DNA from: Mycolicibacterium sp. YH-1
Lineage (GTDB): Bacteria > Actinomycetota > Actinomycetes > Mycobacteriales > Mycobacteriaceae
DNA: 64,000 bases
Direction of reading: 5' to 3'
NCBI RefSeq assembly: GCF_022557175.1
Contig: NZ_CP092915.1
Span: 6,634,001 to 6,698,000 of the forward strand
In this document: piece after piece, positions 36,101 through 43,184 of the stretch
How the letters are laid out: each line of letters opens with the position of its first letter
Numbering within the stretch: the stretch's first letter is position 1
The notes under the pieces: generated by a model
The model's input: the letters and a program-made list of their open reading frames with translations, nothing else
What the model was told of the DNA's origin: nothing
Database searches by the model: none
Program-made: the position numbers and the translations under genes

Positions 36101-36474
36101 ACCGTCCGGCTGCGCCAGCCGTCCCGACACCTCCCCCGGCTCCGGCACCGGCACCGGCACCCGAGGGGCGTAGGAACGAGCCCCGCGGCGGCAACACCAA
36201 CCGCGAGATCGAGTCCTGGCTCGGCGAACTGCGCGGCGGCACACCCACCGCACAGCCATCTGCCGACGCCACCCGGGCCATGCCCGAACAGGGTCCCCGC
36301 GGTGCGGCCCCGGAGGGCAACGAGCCGACGACGGCCATCCCGGCGCAGCATCCCAAGGATCCGGAAGCGACCGAGAAGATCGACACCCGCGAGGCCGCCG
36401 AGGGCGATCAGCCCAAGCGGCGTGGCGGGGGTATGAGCGCGGCGGATCTACTGCGGCGCGAGGGCCGTCTGTAG
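33133..36474 (+). CDS. mmpL3: MmpL3 trehalose monomycolate transporter with DUF4190-like insertion
   Basis: A 1113-residue RND transporter, the essential flippase for trehalose monomycolate in mycobacteria. GTG 33133 has AAGGAG 5 nt upstream. Proton-relay residues are present: Asp259-Tyr260 (GIAIDYGLF) and Asp759-Tyr760 (GLSTDYEVF). Compared with my memory of M. smegmatis MmpL3 (1013 residues, Asp256 and Asp645), about 110-120 extra residues lie between the two halves. They span about 360-480 in the cytoplasmic loop after TM6 and hold three extra hydrophobic helices and the DUF4190-like string GHIARKRIRMTGDNG. After about residue 870 the tail is Pro-rich and disordered, with a conserved-looking patch REIESWLGELRGG near its end. 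Confidence 0.95.
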   Translation: MFAWWGRTVYRFRFAVIGVMVALCLGGGVYGISLGAHVTQSGFYDEGSQSVHASLAADAAYGRDTSGHIIAIYTAPDGKTVDDPAFQKKVLDNLAQVEKDHPDSILRTIGYFKNPDLLKNMADEDKKHAFMSVQLKGDNDDAILNNYNKVLGEDGTTVKEALNIPGLEVQQAGLQPLASELTGTIGEDQKRAEVAAIPLVAVVLFFVFGTVISAALPAIIGGLTIAGALGVMRLVAEIAPVHFFAQPVVTLMGLGIAIDYGLFMVSRFREELAEGYDTEAAIRRTVMTSGRTVMFSAVILVASSVPLLLFPQGFLKSITYAIIASVMLAAILSVTVLAAALAILGPNVDALGVRTLLRFTQPDPIDSRPETPGAPMERLAIPTLVLAFLFPPGAIAAGHIARKRIRMTGDNGAMLTRIGLALGYVTTFGLLAYGAFWLKDDGLLDNALFYILLGIIIFVAVVTVILQLARLSPVIRRITIWWLNWLADKTQKTKTRAEVEKGFWGKLVNVVMKRPIAFAAPIVIFMIILIIPLGQLALGGISEKYLPPDNSVRVAQEQFDKTFPGFRTEPLTLVIESNNDDPVTDQQIAEIRAKAMNIPGFIETNNDPDSMWKERSYLDGASKDPGVRVIQNGLIVRNDASEKIDELRAIPPPRGISVSVGGTPALEQDSIHSLFDKLPLMVLLLITTTTILMFLAFGSIVLPIKAALMSALTLGSTMGILTWMFVDGHGSGLMNYTPQPLMAPMIGLIIAVIWGLSTDYEVFLVSRMVEARERGMSTAEAIRIGTATTGRLITGAALVLAVVAGAFVFSDLVMMKYLAFGLLLALLLDATIIRMFLVPAIMKLLGDDCWWAPRWMKRIQERLGLGETELPDERKRPTARESDADPEALVGAGAPVRSLPPHDPGHPEGGARRPVPGGPSGPVGPGGPGGRARPVQVPPRVSQPSAAGTSRIPTPPAPSGDAPTTRFAAPKEPTDNAAAPTQRTPRVDPNRPAAPAVPTPPPAPAPAPAPEGRRNEPRGGNTNREIESWLGELRGGTPTAQPSADATRAMPEQGPRGAAPEGNEPTTAIPAQHPKDPEATEKIDTREAAEGDQPKRRGGGMSAADLLRREGRL

Positions 36475-36484
36475 GTCGAGTCCG

Positions 36485-37225
36485 TCAGGCGTCGGAAGCG
36501 CTGAGGACGGGTGCGCGTCGGCAGGAGTCCACGAAGCCGCGGAGCACCCGCAGCGACATCTCACTGCTGCTCCAGTTGATCTCCGGATGCCACTGGATCG
36601 CCGTAACCGACTGATCGATGGCCTCGTACGCCTCGACCAGCCCGTCATTGGCCCATGCGGTCGCCGTGAAACCGGGCGCCAGGCGGCGGATGCCCTGGTG
36701 ATGCTGGCTGTTGACGTCTATCTCGCCGTCCTGGTTCAACCACTTCGCCAGGCGGCTGCCTGCCGCGACGTCGATGGGATGGGCGAAGCTCAGCAGCTCC
36801 TCCTCGGTCCGTCGATGCGGAATGTCCGAGGGGTGGTCGCGGGCGAGGTCGACGTAGAGTGTGCCGCCCCGCGTGGCGTTGACCAGCTGCGCGCCACGAC
36901 AGATGGCGAGCGTGGGGATTCGGCGACGCCACGCGGATTCGAACGCCGCGATCTCGTTCGCGTCCCTGACGGTGTTGACCCCGGCGACGGTGGGATCCTG
37001 CGCGTTGCCGCCGTAAAGGGTCGGGTCGATGTCACCGCCTCCGCTGATGAGCAGCCCGTCGACGTGGGCCAGCAGGCTCGACATATTCAGCAGTGCGGCA
37101 CCGCAGTCCACGGCCATCGGAATGGCTCCGCTCGTGTAGAGCCCCTCGAACATCTCGCGCCAGTGGATGAGTCGCGGCAGCTCGCGGCCGCTGAGGGTGA
37201 CCGCGATGACAGGTTTTGCCGACAT
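36485..37225 (-). CDS. gamma-glutamyl hydrolase, class I glutamine amidotransferase fold (PuuD-like)
   Basis: A 246-residue peptidase C26-type enzyme. The nucleophile elbow is LAICRGAQLVNATRGG (catalytic Cys), and the His/Glu pair is IQWHPE near residue 212. ISGGGDIDPTLYG and NSQHHQGIRRLAPGF are strongly PuuD-like. PuuD cleaves gamma-glutamyl-GABA to glutamate and GABA. Here it probably removes a gamma-glutamyl group placed by one of the ligases at 40528-43184. The start ATG 37225 shares one base with the monooxygenase stop (TGATG), so the two are coupled. The upstream extension of the frame is within the monooxygenase gene and not used. Confidence 0.85.
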   Translation of the reverse strand: MSAKPVIAVTLSGRELPRLIHWREMFEGLYTSGAIPMAVDCGAALLNMSSLLAHVDGLLISGGGDIDPTLYGGNAQDPTVAGVNTVRDANEIAAFESAWRRRIPTLAICRGAQLVNATRGGTLYVDLARDHPSDIPHRRTEEELLSFAHPIDVAAGSRLAKWLNQDGEIDVNSQHHQGIRRLAPGFTATAWANDGLVEAYEAIDQSVTAIQWHPEINWSSSEMSLRVLRGFVDSCRRAPVLSASDA

Positions 37226-38688
37226 CAGGACAGCCGGACCGCGATGCGGCGTAGCAGCTTCGTGCCGAGAATGTAGGGAGTGGCACCGAATGGCCACTGC
37301 GACACGATCTTTCCGGTACCCGCACGGAAGTAGCTGTTGGCGGTGGACCACACGGTCTTGGCGAGTTGGCCCTGGAGCCACTCGTTGTAGATCACGAATG
37401 CCGACCGCCGGACGTCGATGACGGTCTTACCGGTCTTGGCGGCGCGCGAGATCAGGCCGGCAGCGAAGCTCGCCTGCGCTTCATAGAACGACACCAGGGG
37501 CACCGAGTTGGTGTTGGGTCCGTACATGATGAAGAAGTTGGGGAACCCTGGCACCATCATGCCGAGGAACGCCTCGGGTTCGCCGTTCCAGGCACTGTGT
37601 AGTTCCGCACCGCCCTGCCCGTGCACCTGGTAGTTGCCAAGGTAGTTGGCGGCGTCGAAACCCGTTGCCATGACGATGATGTCCAGCTCGTGCTCGTCGC
37701 CGTTGGCGTCGATGGCACCGGTCCGGGTCAAGCCCTTGACGCCGTGCGGCACCAGTTTGACCTTCGGGTTGCGCAGCGCGGCGTAGTAGGTGTCGCTCAG
37801 CACGGTGCGCTTCCCCTCGAACGCGAACTTCGGCGTGGCGAGCTCCATCAGGTCAGGCCGGGAGGCCAGCTCGCGCTTGAGGAAGGCCAGTGACATCGCG
37901 TGGCGGCGCTTGTTGTTGCGGCCATCGCTGCGGGCATGCCCCGAACCGATCTGCCTGACGTCGTAGCCCACGAAGAGCTTGTAGCGCCGCCATGCGTACA
38001 CCAACGGATTTCGGTTGAGCTGACGCTCGCGCGGGCTGAAGGTCCGGCTGTCCTTCGGAATGATCCAGTTCGGCTCCAGCTGAAAGATCGTGACATCCGA
38101 TGCGACCTTCTCAGCTTCGGTGACGATCTGAACTGCAGACGACCCGGTGCCGACCACCGCGACAGACTTGCCGGTCATGTCCAGACCCTCGGTCCATCGC
38201 GAGGTATGGCACATCGCACCCTCGAAGTCGTGGCCGTCGCGGGCGAACGGTGGCAGGAGCGGAATGTTGAGGAAGCCCACCGCGCTGATGACCGCGGTGA
38301 ACTCACCGTGGTCCTCACCCGAGGACGTCGTGACGGTGTAGGTGTGGTTCTGATCGGACCAGGAGACGTCCTGCACCGACTCGTTGAACCTGATGCGCCG
38401 CGGCAGATCCCACTTGTCGGCGACGCCCTCCAGGTAGCTGAGCAGCTCGCGCCAGTCGGCGTGTGTCCTGGTCCAGTCATGCCGTTCGAACGAGAACGAG
38501 TAGATGTGGGATTCCAGATCTACTTCCGCGCCGGGGTAGCGGTTATGCCACCACGTGCCGCCAAGGCCCGGCGCCTGCTCGAAGATCACAAAGTCCTCGA
38601 TGCCCTTCCTGCGCAGCGCGACAGCGGCGGCGATGCCACTGAACCCGGCACCGATGACCGCCACTCGGGGCGCCAGGTGTGCGTTCAT
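37225..38688 (-). CDS. flavin-containing monooxygenase (Baeyer-Villiger type)
   Basis: A 487-residue class B flavoprotein monooxygenase. FAD-binding motif VIGAGFSGIAAAVAL, then GGTWWHNRYPGAEVDLES; the family fingerprint FxGxxxHxxxW is FEGAMCHTSRW (about 152-162); the NADPH-binding motif is VAVVGTGSSAVQI. It uses NADPH and O2 to insert oxygen into a ketone or to oxidise a soft heteroatom. It is the first gene of a two-gene unit with the PuuD-like hydrolase and is preceded by operator D, which overlaps its predicted promoter. An SDR and an esterase lie next door, the classical partners of Baeyer-Villiger ketone breakdown. Confidence 0.87.
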   Translation of the reverse strand: MNAHLAPRVAVIGAGFSGIAAAVALRRKGIEDFVIFEQAPGLGGTWWHNRYPGAEVDLESHIYSFSFERHDWTRTHADWRELLSYLEGVADKWDLPRRIRFNESVQDVSWSDQNHTYTVTTSSGEDHGEFTAVISAVGFLNIPLLPPFARDGHDFEGAMCHTSRWTEGLDMTGKSVAVVGTGSSAVQIVTEAEKVASDVTIFQLEPNWIIPKDSRTFSPRERQLNRNPLVYAWRRYKLFVGYDVRQIGSGHARSDGRNNKRRHAMSLAFLKRELASRPDLMELATPKFAFEGKRTVLSDTYYAALRNPKVKLVPHGVKGLTRTGAIDANGDEHELDIIVMATGFDAANYLGNYQVHGQGGAELHSAWNGEPEAFLGMMVPGFPNFFIMYGPNTNSVPLVSFYEAQASFAAGLISRAAKTGKTVIDVRRSAFVIYNEWLQGQLAKTVWSTANSYFRAGTGKIVSQWPFGATPYILGTKLLRRIAVRLS

Positions 38689-38724
38689 TGATGTTCTCCT
38701 CGATGCTTGGCGGACGCGCTAAAA

Positions 38725-38766
38725 CCGCTATAGGTTCAGTATTTAGACCTTAAACGGTTTTGTCAA
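38725..38766 (-). promoter_or_regulatory. promoter of the monooxygenase unit with CTA-N13-TAG operator (site D)
   Basis: On the minus strand TTGACA (rc of 38761-38766) and AATACT (rc of 38738-38743) are separated by 17 bp and could be -35 and -10 elements. The 25-bp operator at 38725-38749 covers the -10 region; its CTA (38728-38730) and TAG (38744-38746) are 13 bp apart. An outer inverted repeat AAAACCG (38721-38727) / CGGTTTT (38755-38761) encloses it. The operator matches sites at 47077, 50354 and 51912, so the FadR-type protein at 47226 is the likely repressor. Confidence 0.6.
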
Positions 38767-38770
38767 TCGT

Positions 38771-38790
38771 CCAGGTGGTGTGAAACCTGG
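38771..38790 (-). terminator. CCAGGT-N8-ACCTGG hairpin after the eight-gene operon
   Basis: A perfect 6-bp stem with an 8-base loop begins 7 bases after the stop of the SDR gene at 38797. There is no U-tract, as is usual for mycobacterial terminators. It separates the 38797-47019 operon from the promoter of the monooxygenase unit. Strength as a terminator is uncertain. Confidence 0.45.
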
Positions 38791-38796
38791 TCGGAA

Positions 38797-39525
38797 CTAC
38801 TTGATTTGGGCGGTCCAACCGCCGTCGACAACGAGGTCGGTCGCGGTGATGAACGATGCCTGCTCGGATAGCAGGAACGCGATCGCGTTGGCGATGTCCT
38901 CGGGCATGCCCAGTCGGCGTATCGGTGTGCGTTGTTCCATATCGGTCCGCCTGGCCGGGTTCTCGATGTAGAGCGGTTCGATCATCGGCGTGAGGATTGC
39001 GCCCGGGCACACGGTGTTGGCCCGGATGCCCTCGGGCCCCAACTGCAGGGCAAGGCTGCGGGTCAGGGAGACGACCGCGGCCTTGCTGACCTGGTAGGCG
39101 TCGAGCGGCGAGTCCATACCGCGAATGCCCGCGGTACTCGCCACGTTGACGATGCTCTTGCCCTGGCCGGACCGCAGCAGCGGGATGGCGGCGACGGTGA
39201 GATGCCGCAACGCGTGCAGGTTGACGCCGAGGGTGGCGTCCCAGACGGCCTCGTCGGTGTCGAGGACCGACCCATCGCGATCGAACAGCGCCAGGCCGGC
39301 GGCGTTGACCAGGTAATCCAGCGGCTTCCCGTCAAGAGCCGCAAGCAGTCCGGCGGGATCACCGCCGAGCAGGTCGAACTGGACGTAGTCGACACCCGAC
39401 GGCAGGCCCGGGACCTCTGGCTTGATGTCGGTGGCGAGAACGTGGACACCGTCGGAGGCCAGGCGGATGGCCGTGGCCAGACCAATCCCCCCGCCTGCGC
39501 CGGTGACTACCGCGGTGGCACTCAC
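38797..39525 (-). CDS. short-chain dehydrogenase/reductase (SDR), fourth-position gene set end
   Basis: A 242-residue classical SDR. Cofactor motif VVTGAGGGIGLATAI (TGxxxGxG), NAAGLA after the fourth strand, catalytic Ser in NVASTAG and YxxxK as AYQVSKAA. The C-terminal FITATDLVVDGGWTAQ is typical. It is the last gene of the minus-strand operon that begins at 47019 and overlaps the upstream esterase by 4 bp. Placed next to an esterase and a Baeyer-Villiger-type monooxygenase, it probably interconverts an alcohol and a ketone with NAD(P). Confidence 0.85.
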   Translation of the reverse strand: MSATAVVTGAGGGIGLATAIRLASDGVHVLATDIKPEVPGLPSGVDYVQFDLLGGDPAGLLAALDGKPLDYLVNAAGLALFDRDGSVLDTDEAVWDATLGVNLHALRHLTVAAIPLLRSGQGKSIVNVASTAGIRGMDSPLDAYQVSKAAVVSLTRSLALQLGPEGIRANTVCPGAILTPMIEPLYIENPARRTDMEQRTPIRRLGMPEDIANAIAFLLSEQASFITATDLVVDGGWTAQIK

Positions 39526-40460
39526 TTGTCGGCACCGCCGAGCGCATGAGCCAGGCGCTCACCTGCGAGGGTCATCGCCTCGGTCGCCGACGGGAACACC
39601 TCGTCGAGGCCGAAGAAACCGTGGACCATGCCCGGGGTCTGGTGGGTCAGGGTCGGCACACCGGCCGCCTTGAGCGCCTCGGCGAGCAGCTCACCCTGGG
39701 GACGAATCGGGTCGCACTCGGCGAGCAACACGGTCGCCTCTGGCAACCCCGCCAGGTCGGCACTGAGAATGTCCACCCTGGGATCCGCGGCCGCGGCGGC
39801 GTCGGGCAGGTAATTGTCCTGGTGCCACTGCAATTCGTCCCGCTCAAGCATCACGCCGTCGTACTCGGAATCCATGCCGCGGGCGAGGTCGGTGGTCGCG
39901 ACGGGATAGATCAGCAGTTGGTGGCGCAGGTGGACGGTGCCCGCGTCACGTGCATGCAGGGCGACCGCGGCGGCGAGGTTGCCGCCTGCGCTGTCACCGG
40001 CGACGGCGATGTGGGTGGTGTCGACGTCGAGGCCCGATGCGGGACTGGCGGCGAACTCCAGGGCGTCGATCGCGTCGTTGACCGCTGTCGGGAAACGCGA
40101 TTCGGGTGCACGGCGGTATCCGACCGACAGCACGGCGCTACCAGAGGCATTGGCCAGCATTCGAGTCGCCACGTCATGCGAGTCGATGCTGCCGAGCAGC
40201 CAGCCACCGCCGTGGTAGTACACCGTGAGCGGCAGTACCGAGCTCTCCTCCGCAGGCAGGTACAGCCGGCCGGGAATGGTCTGCCCGTCGCGGGTGGGGA
40301 TCGCGATGTCGACGACGCGATGGATCGGCGGCTTGGCCAGCGCGCCGAAGGTGTCCTCGAAGTTCTGGCGCGCGGTCTCCACGGGCAGTAGGTGCGCGTT
40401 GGGGCGACCAGACGCCTTGGCGTCGTCGAGCATTTTCTGGGCGATGGGATCGATCGGCAT
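39522..40460 (-). CDS. alpha/beta hydrolase (HSL-family esterase)
   Basis: A 312-residue esterase. Oxyanion motif YHGGGWLLGS, nucleophile elbow AVAGDSAGGNLAAA (Ser in GDSAGG), acid in LLAECDPIRPQGE, His in PGMVHGFFGL; all as in the hormone-sensitive-lipase family, cytoplasmic and without signal peptide. It overlaps the SDR downstream by 4 bp and lies 67 bp after the first ligase gene, the widest gap in this operon. With the monooxygenase it could open an ester formed by Baeyer-Villiger oxidation. Confidence 0.86.
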   Translation of the reverse strand: MPIDPIAQKMLDDAKASGRPNAHLLPVETARQNFEDTFGALAKPPIHRVVDIAIPTRDGQTIPGRLYLPAEESSVLPLTVYYHGGGWLLGSIDSHDVATRMLANASGSAVLSVGYRRAPESRFPTAVNDAIDALEFAASPASGLDVDTTHIAVAGDSAGGNLAAAVALHARDAGTVHLRHQLLIYPVATTDLARGMDSEYDGVMLERDELQWHQDNYLPDAAAAADPRVDILSADLAGLPEATVLLAECDPIRPQGELLAEALKAAGVPTLTHQTPGMVHGFFGLDEVFPSATEAMTLAGERLAHALGGADK

Positions 40461-40527
40461 AAGTGGTGGTTCCTCGTTAGGGGGTTATCGTCAGGTGAAC
40501 GTGTTGTCGAGCGAATGCGGTTGGTGG

Positions 40528-41910
40528 TCAGACGCGTTCGTAGTAGCGGCGTGTCTCCCAGTCGGTGACGCTGTGCGAATCGAAGGCCACCAGCTCGCTT
40601 CGCGCGGAGGCGAGCAGATGGTCGAACACCTCGTCGCCGAATCCCGCTCGCGCCGTCTTGCACTCGGCGAACAGACGCAACGCCTCGTGCATTGACGTCG
40701 GCACGATGGTGACGTTGTCGCCGGTCCAAGCGTTGCCGTCGAAGATCTCAGGAGTGGGCAACTGGCGTTCGATACCGTCGAGGCCCGCGATGATGGTGGC
40801 CGCGTAGGCGTAGTAGGGGTTCACATCCCCGCCCGGGATCCGATTCTCGACGCGGTAGGACGGTCCACTGCCGACCAGCCGGAACGCACAGGACCGGTTG
40901 TCGTCGCCGACCGCGATCGCGGTACCGGCGAACTGATCGGGCTGAAAGCGTTTGTAGGAGTTGATCGTCGGCGCGAACATCAGCGTGATGTCGGCCGCGT
41001 GGGCGAGCTGACCGGCGACGAACGAACCGAACTTGTCCGACATCCCCCCTGTCGGTCGATCCGAGGCGCACAGGGCCCGCCCCTCATCGGCCGACCACAT
41101 GCTGACGTGAAGGTGACATGACGAGCCAACCTCGTCGATCTTGGGTTTGGCCATGAACGTCACCGTCAGATCTGCGGCATGCGCGAGTTGTTTGACGCCG
41201 TACTTGAACAGCACGTGGCGATCCGCCATCTCGAGGGTATCGCAGTAGTCCAGGGTGACCTCCTGCTGCCCCAGTCCCCACTCGGGTTTGGAGGACTCGA
41301 CTGACACCCCGAACTCGGGCATCTGATTGCGGATCCGTTCGATGAACCAGTCGTCGCGGCCGGACTGCACCATCTGATAGTCAGAACGGTAGTCCGACAA
41401 CATCTTCAGGTTCTGGTATCCCAGCTCCCACGCCTCGCGAGGTGGCGTTGAGGCAAGGAAGAACTCCAACTCGGAGGCGAATTTGAAACGCAGGCCGTGT
41501 TGTTCGGCCCGCTCTATCTGCTTCCGCAGAATGGTGCGTGGCGCGACAGACAGGAGCGTGTCGGAACTGGTCTCGTACGCGTCGCAGATGACCAGGGCGA
41601 CATGAGGCTCCCATGGCACGCGGCGCAGAGTGGTCAGGTCGGGTACCAGCCGGATGTCGGCCCAGCCGTTGTCGGCGTTGGACACCGCGAGGCCGAGCGG
41701 GTTCATCTCCAGGTCGACGGCGAAGATGAAGCTACTGGCGTTGATACCATCGCCTGAGAGCCCGAGCGACCGAAACGCCTGGATCGTGAGCCGTTTACCC
41801 ACCAGACGGCCGTACGGGTCCGGTGCGGCACAGACGACGGTGTTGATCTCGCCGGTGCTGGTCAGCTGATCGAACTGCTCAATCGACAACAGTGCTGATG
41901 ACGTGTTCAT
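40528..41910 (-). CDS. glutamine-synthetase-like gamma-glutamyl ligase 1
   Basis: A 460-residue GS-fold ligase. Active-site blocks: ASELEFFL (metal Glu residues), GLGQQEVTLDYCD, AKPKIDEVGSSCHLHVSMW (His of the metal/ATP site), INSYKRFQPD, and YRVENRIPGGDVNPYYAYAA (Arg/Glu of the substrate and phosphate sites). Length and divergence point to the PuuA/GlnA3/GlnA4 group, which joins the gamma-carboxyl of glutamate to an amine using ATP, rather than to ammonia-assimilating GlnA. It overlaps the second ligase by 4 bp. PuuD-like hydrolase, permease and dehydrogenases nearby support an amine-degradation role. Confidence 0.83.
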   Translation of the reverse strand: MNTSSALLSIEQFDQLTSTGEINTVVCAAPDPYGRLVGKRLTIQAFRSLGLSGDGINASSFIFAVDLEMNPLGLAVSNADNGWADIRLVPDLTTLRRVPWEPHVALVICDAYETSSDTLLSVAPRTILRKQIERAEQHGLRFKFASELEFFLASTPPREAWELGYQNLKMLSDYRSDYQMVQSGRDDWFIERIRNQMPEFGVSVESSKPEWGLGQQEVTLDYCDTLEMADRHVLFKYGVKQLAHAADLTVTFMAKPKIDEVGSSCHLHVSMWSADEGRALCASDRPTGGMSDKFGSFVAGQLAHAADITLMFAPTINSYKRFQPDQFAGTAIAVGDDNRSCAFRLVGSGPSYRVENRIPGGDVNPYYAYAATIIAGLDGIERQLPTPEIFDGNAWTGDNVTIVPTSMHEALRLFAECKTARAGFGDEVFDHLLASARSELVAFDSHSVTDWETRRYYERV

Positions 41911-43184
41911 TGGTGCTCCAAGTGGCGGTTAAGTTCCCAGCTGGTGATATTGGTGCGAAGCCAGTCGTCGTAGCGCTGCGCTTCAGCACGCCGAGTCGCG
42001 GCGAACGAGGCACAGAAGGGCTTGCCCAGCAGGTCGGGCAACCAGGGCGAGTCCTCGAAGCGAGCGACTGCGGCCCACAGGTCTGCGGGCAGGTCGAGTG
42101 AGCCGTCACCCGGCGCGGGCAGGTCCAAACCCTCACGCAGACCGTGCAGTCCGGCGGCGAGAACCGCCGTCGCGACCAGATAGGGGCTTGCGTCGGCGCC
42201 GGGACGGCGGTGCTCGACTCGCGCCGCCGCGACGTCGTTGAGGATGACCCGGCACGCCGAAGCACGATCGTCGTGTCCCCACCCCGCGGTACCGGGAGTG
42301 AACATCTCGGGATCGATGCGCTTGTAGGAGTTGACATACGGATTGAGCAGCGCGGTGGTGGCCGGCATCCCCGCCAACAGGCCAGCCAGATAGTGCCGCG
42401 CCTCCGTGGAGAGCTGGCACTGCGGGTCGGCGAAGACGTTCACGCCGTCGCGGGTGAGGCTGGAGTGCAGGTGGCCGCCCGCACCGGACTTGTCGGCGAA
42501 CGGCTTGGCCATGAAACTGGCGTGCAGACCGCGTTCGGCGCACAGGTCGCGAAGGTACTGGCGCGTACGCACCGCGTTGTCCGCGGCACGAACCGCTTCG
42601 GTCGGCGCGAGGGTGAACTCGAAGAAGCCGGGCCCGAGTTCGGCGTGGAACATCTCCACCTCGATACCGACTGAGTGCATGCGGTTGATGAAATCGGTTG
42701 CCAGCGAGTGCACCTCGGCGGATCTGCTGAGGCTGTACGCGTTCTCCGTTGCACTGAACGGTTGACGGTCGGCGGCGCCGGGTGCGTCGCGGAAGAGCCA
42801 GAACTCGTACTCGAAACCCAGGACCGGGTTCAGGTCCAGCTCCCCGAATTGATCGACCAGAGAACGGAGCACGTTCCTCGGCGACATCTCGAGTGGCTTG
42901 CCGTCGGCGCCCGCCAAGTCGGCGATCACCGCATCGGTGTCGTCGCGCCAGGGCAACGCGATGCGGGTCGACTCGTCCGGCACCAGCGTGGCGTCGGGGT
43001 AGCCGTTCCCGACGTTGCTCAAGGGCGTGTCGGTCACCTCATCGACGACCGACAGCCCGTAGAGGATTGTGCAGAACGCCAGGTTGGTGGGCGCGTGAGT
43101 CTTGTCGGCGCGCACCACCTTGCCCCGGAGGCCGAGGTCGTAGTCGGGTACCTCCAGCTGTGTCATCGCCACGCGGTCAGTCAT
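41907..43184 (-). CDS. glutamine-synthetase-like gamma-glutamyl ligase 2
   Basis: A 425-residue GS-fold protein, divergent from its neighbour at 40528. Blocks: LGFEYEFWLF (metal Glu pair), EMFHAELGPGFFEFTLAPT, ADKSGAGGHLHSSL (His), VNSYKRIDPE and ARVEHRRPGADASPYL. Met at 43184 has GGAG upstream (ggagtcgaac) and gives MTDRVAMTQLEVPDYDL; the longer frame is not used. The N-terminal beta-grasp part is short. The two ligases may act on different amines or form a mixed oligomer; several actinobacteria carry such unequal pairs. It overlaps the Cys-rich protein gene upstream by 8 bp. Confidence 0.82.
   Translation of the reverse strand: MTDRVAMTQLEVPDYDLGLRGKVVRADKTHAPTNLAFCTILYGLSVVDEVTDTPLSNVGNGYPDATLVPDESTRIALPWRDDTDAVIADLAGADGKPLEMSPRNVLRSLVDQFGELDLNPVLGFEYEFWLFRDAPGAADRQPFSATENAYSLSRSAEVHSLATDFINRMHSVGIEVEMFHAELGPGFFEFTLAPTEAVRAADNAVRTRQYLRDLCAERGLHASFMAKPFADKSGAGGHLHSSLTRDGVNVFADPQCQLSTEARHYLAGLLAGMPATTALLNPYVNSYKRIDPEMFTPGTAGWGHDDRASACRVILNDVAAARVEHRRPGADASPYLVATAVLAAGLHGLREGLDLPAPGDGSLDLPADLWAAVARFEDSPWLPDLLGKPFCASFAATRRAEAQRYDDWLRTNITSWELNRHLEHQ

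Noticed and set aside
35870..36200. Repetitive GC-rich stretch in the 3' part of mmpL3 as a tandem repeat element
   Set aside because: The repeats are codon-level Pro/Gly/Ala runs of the disordered MmpL3 tail, not an independent element.
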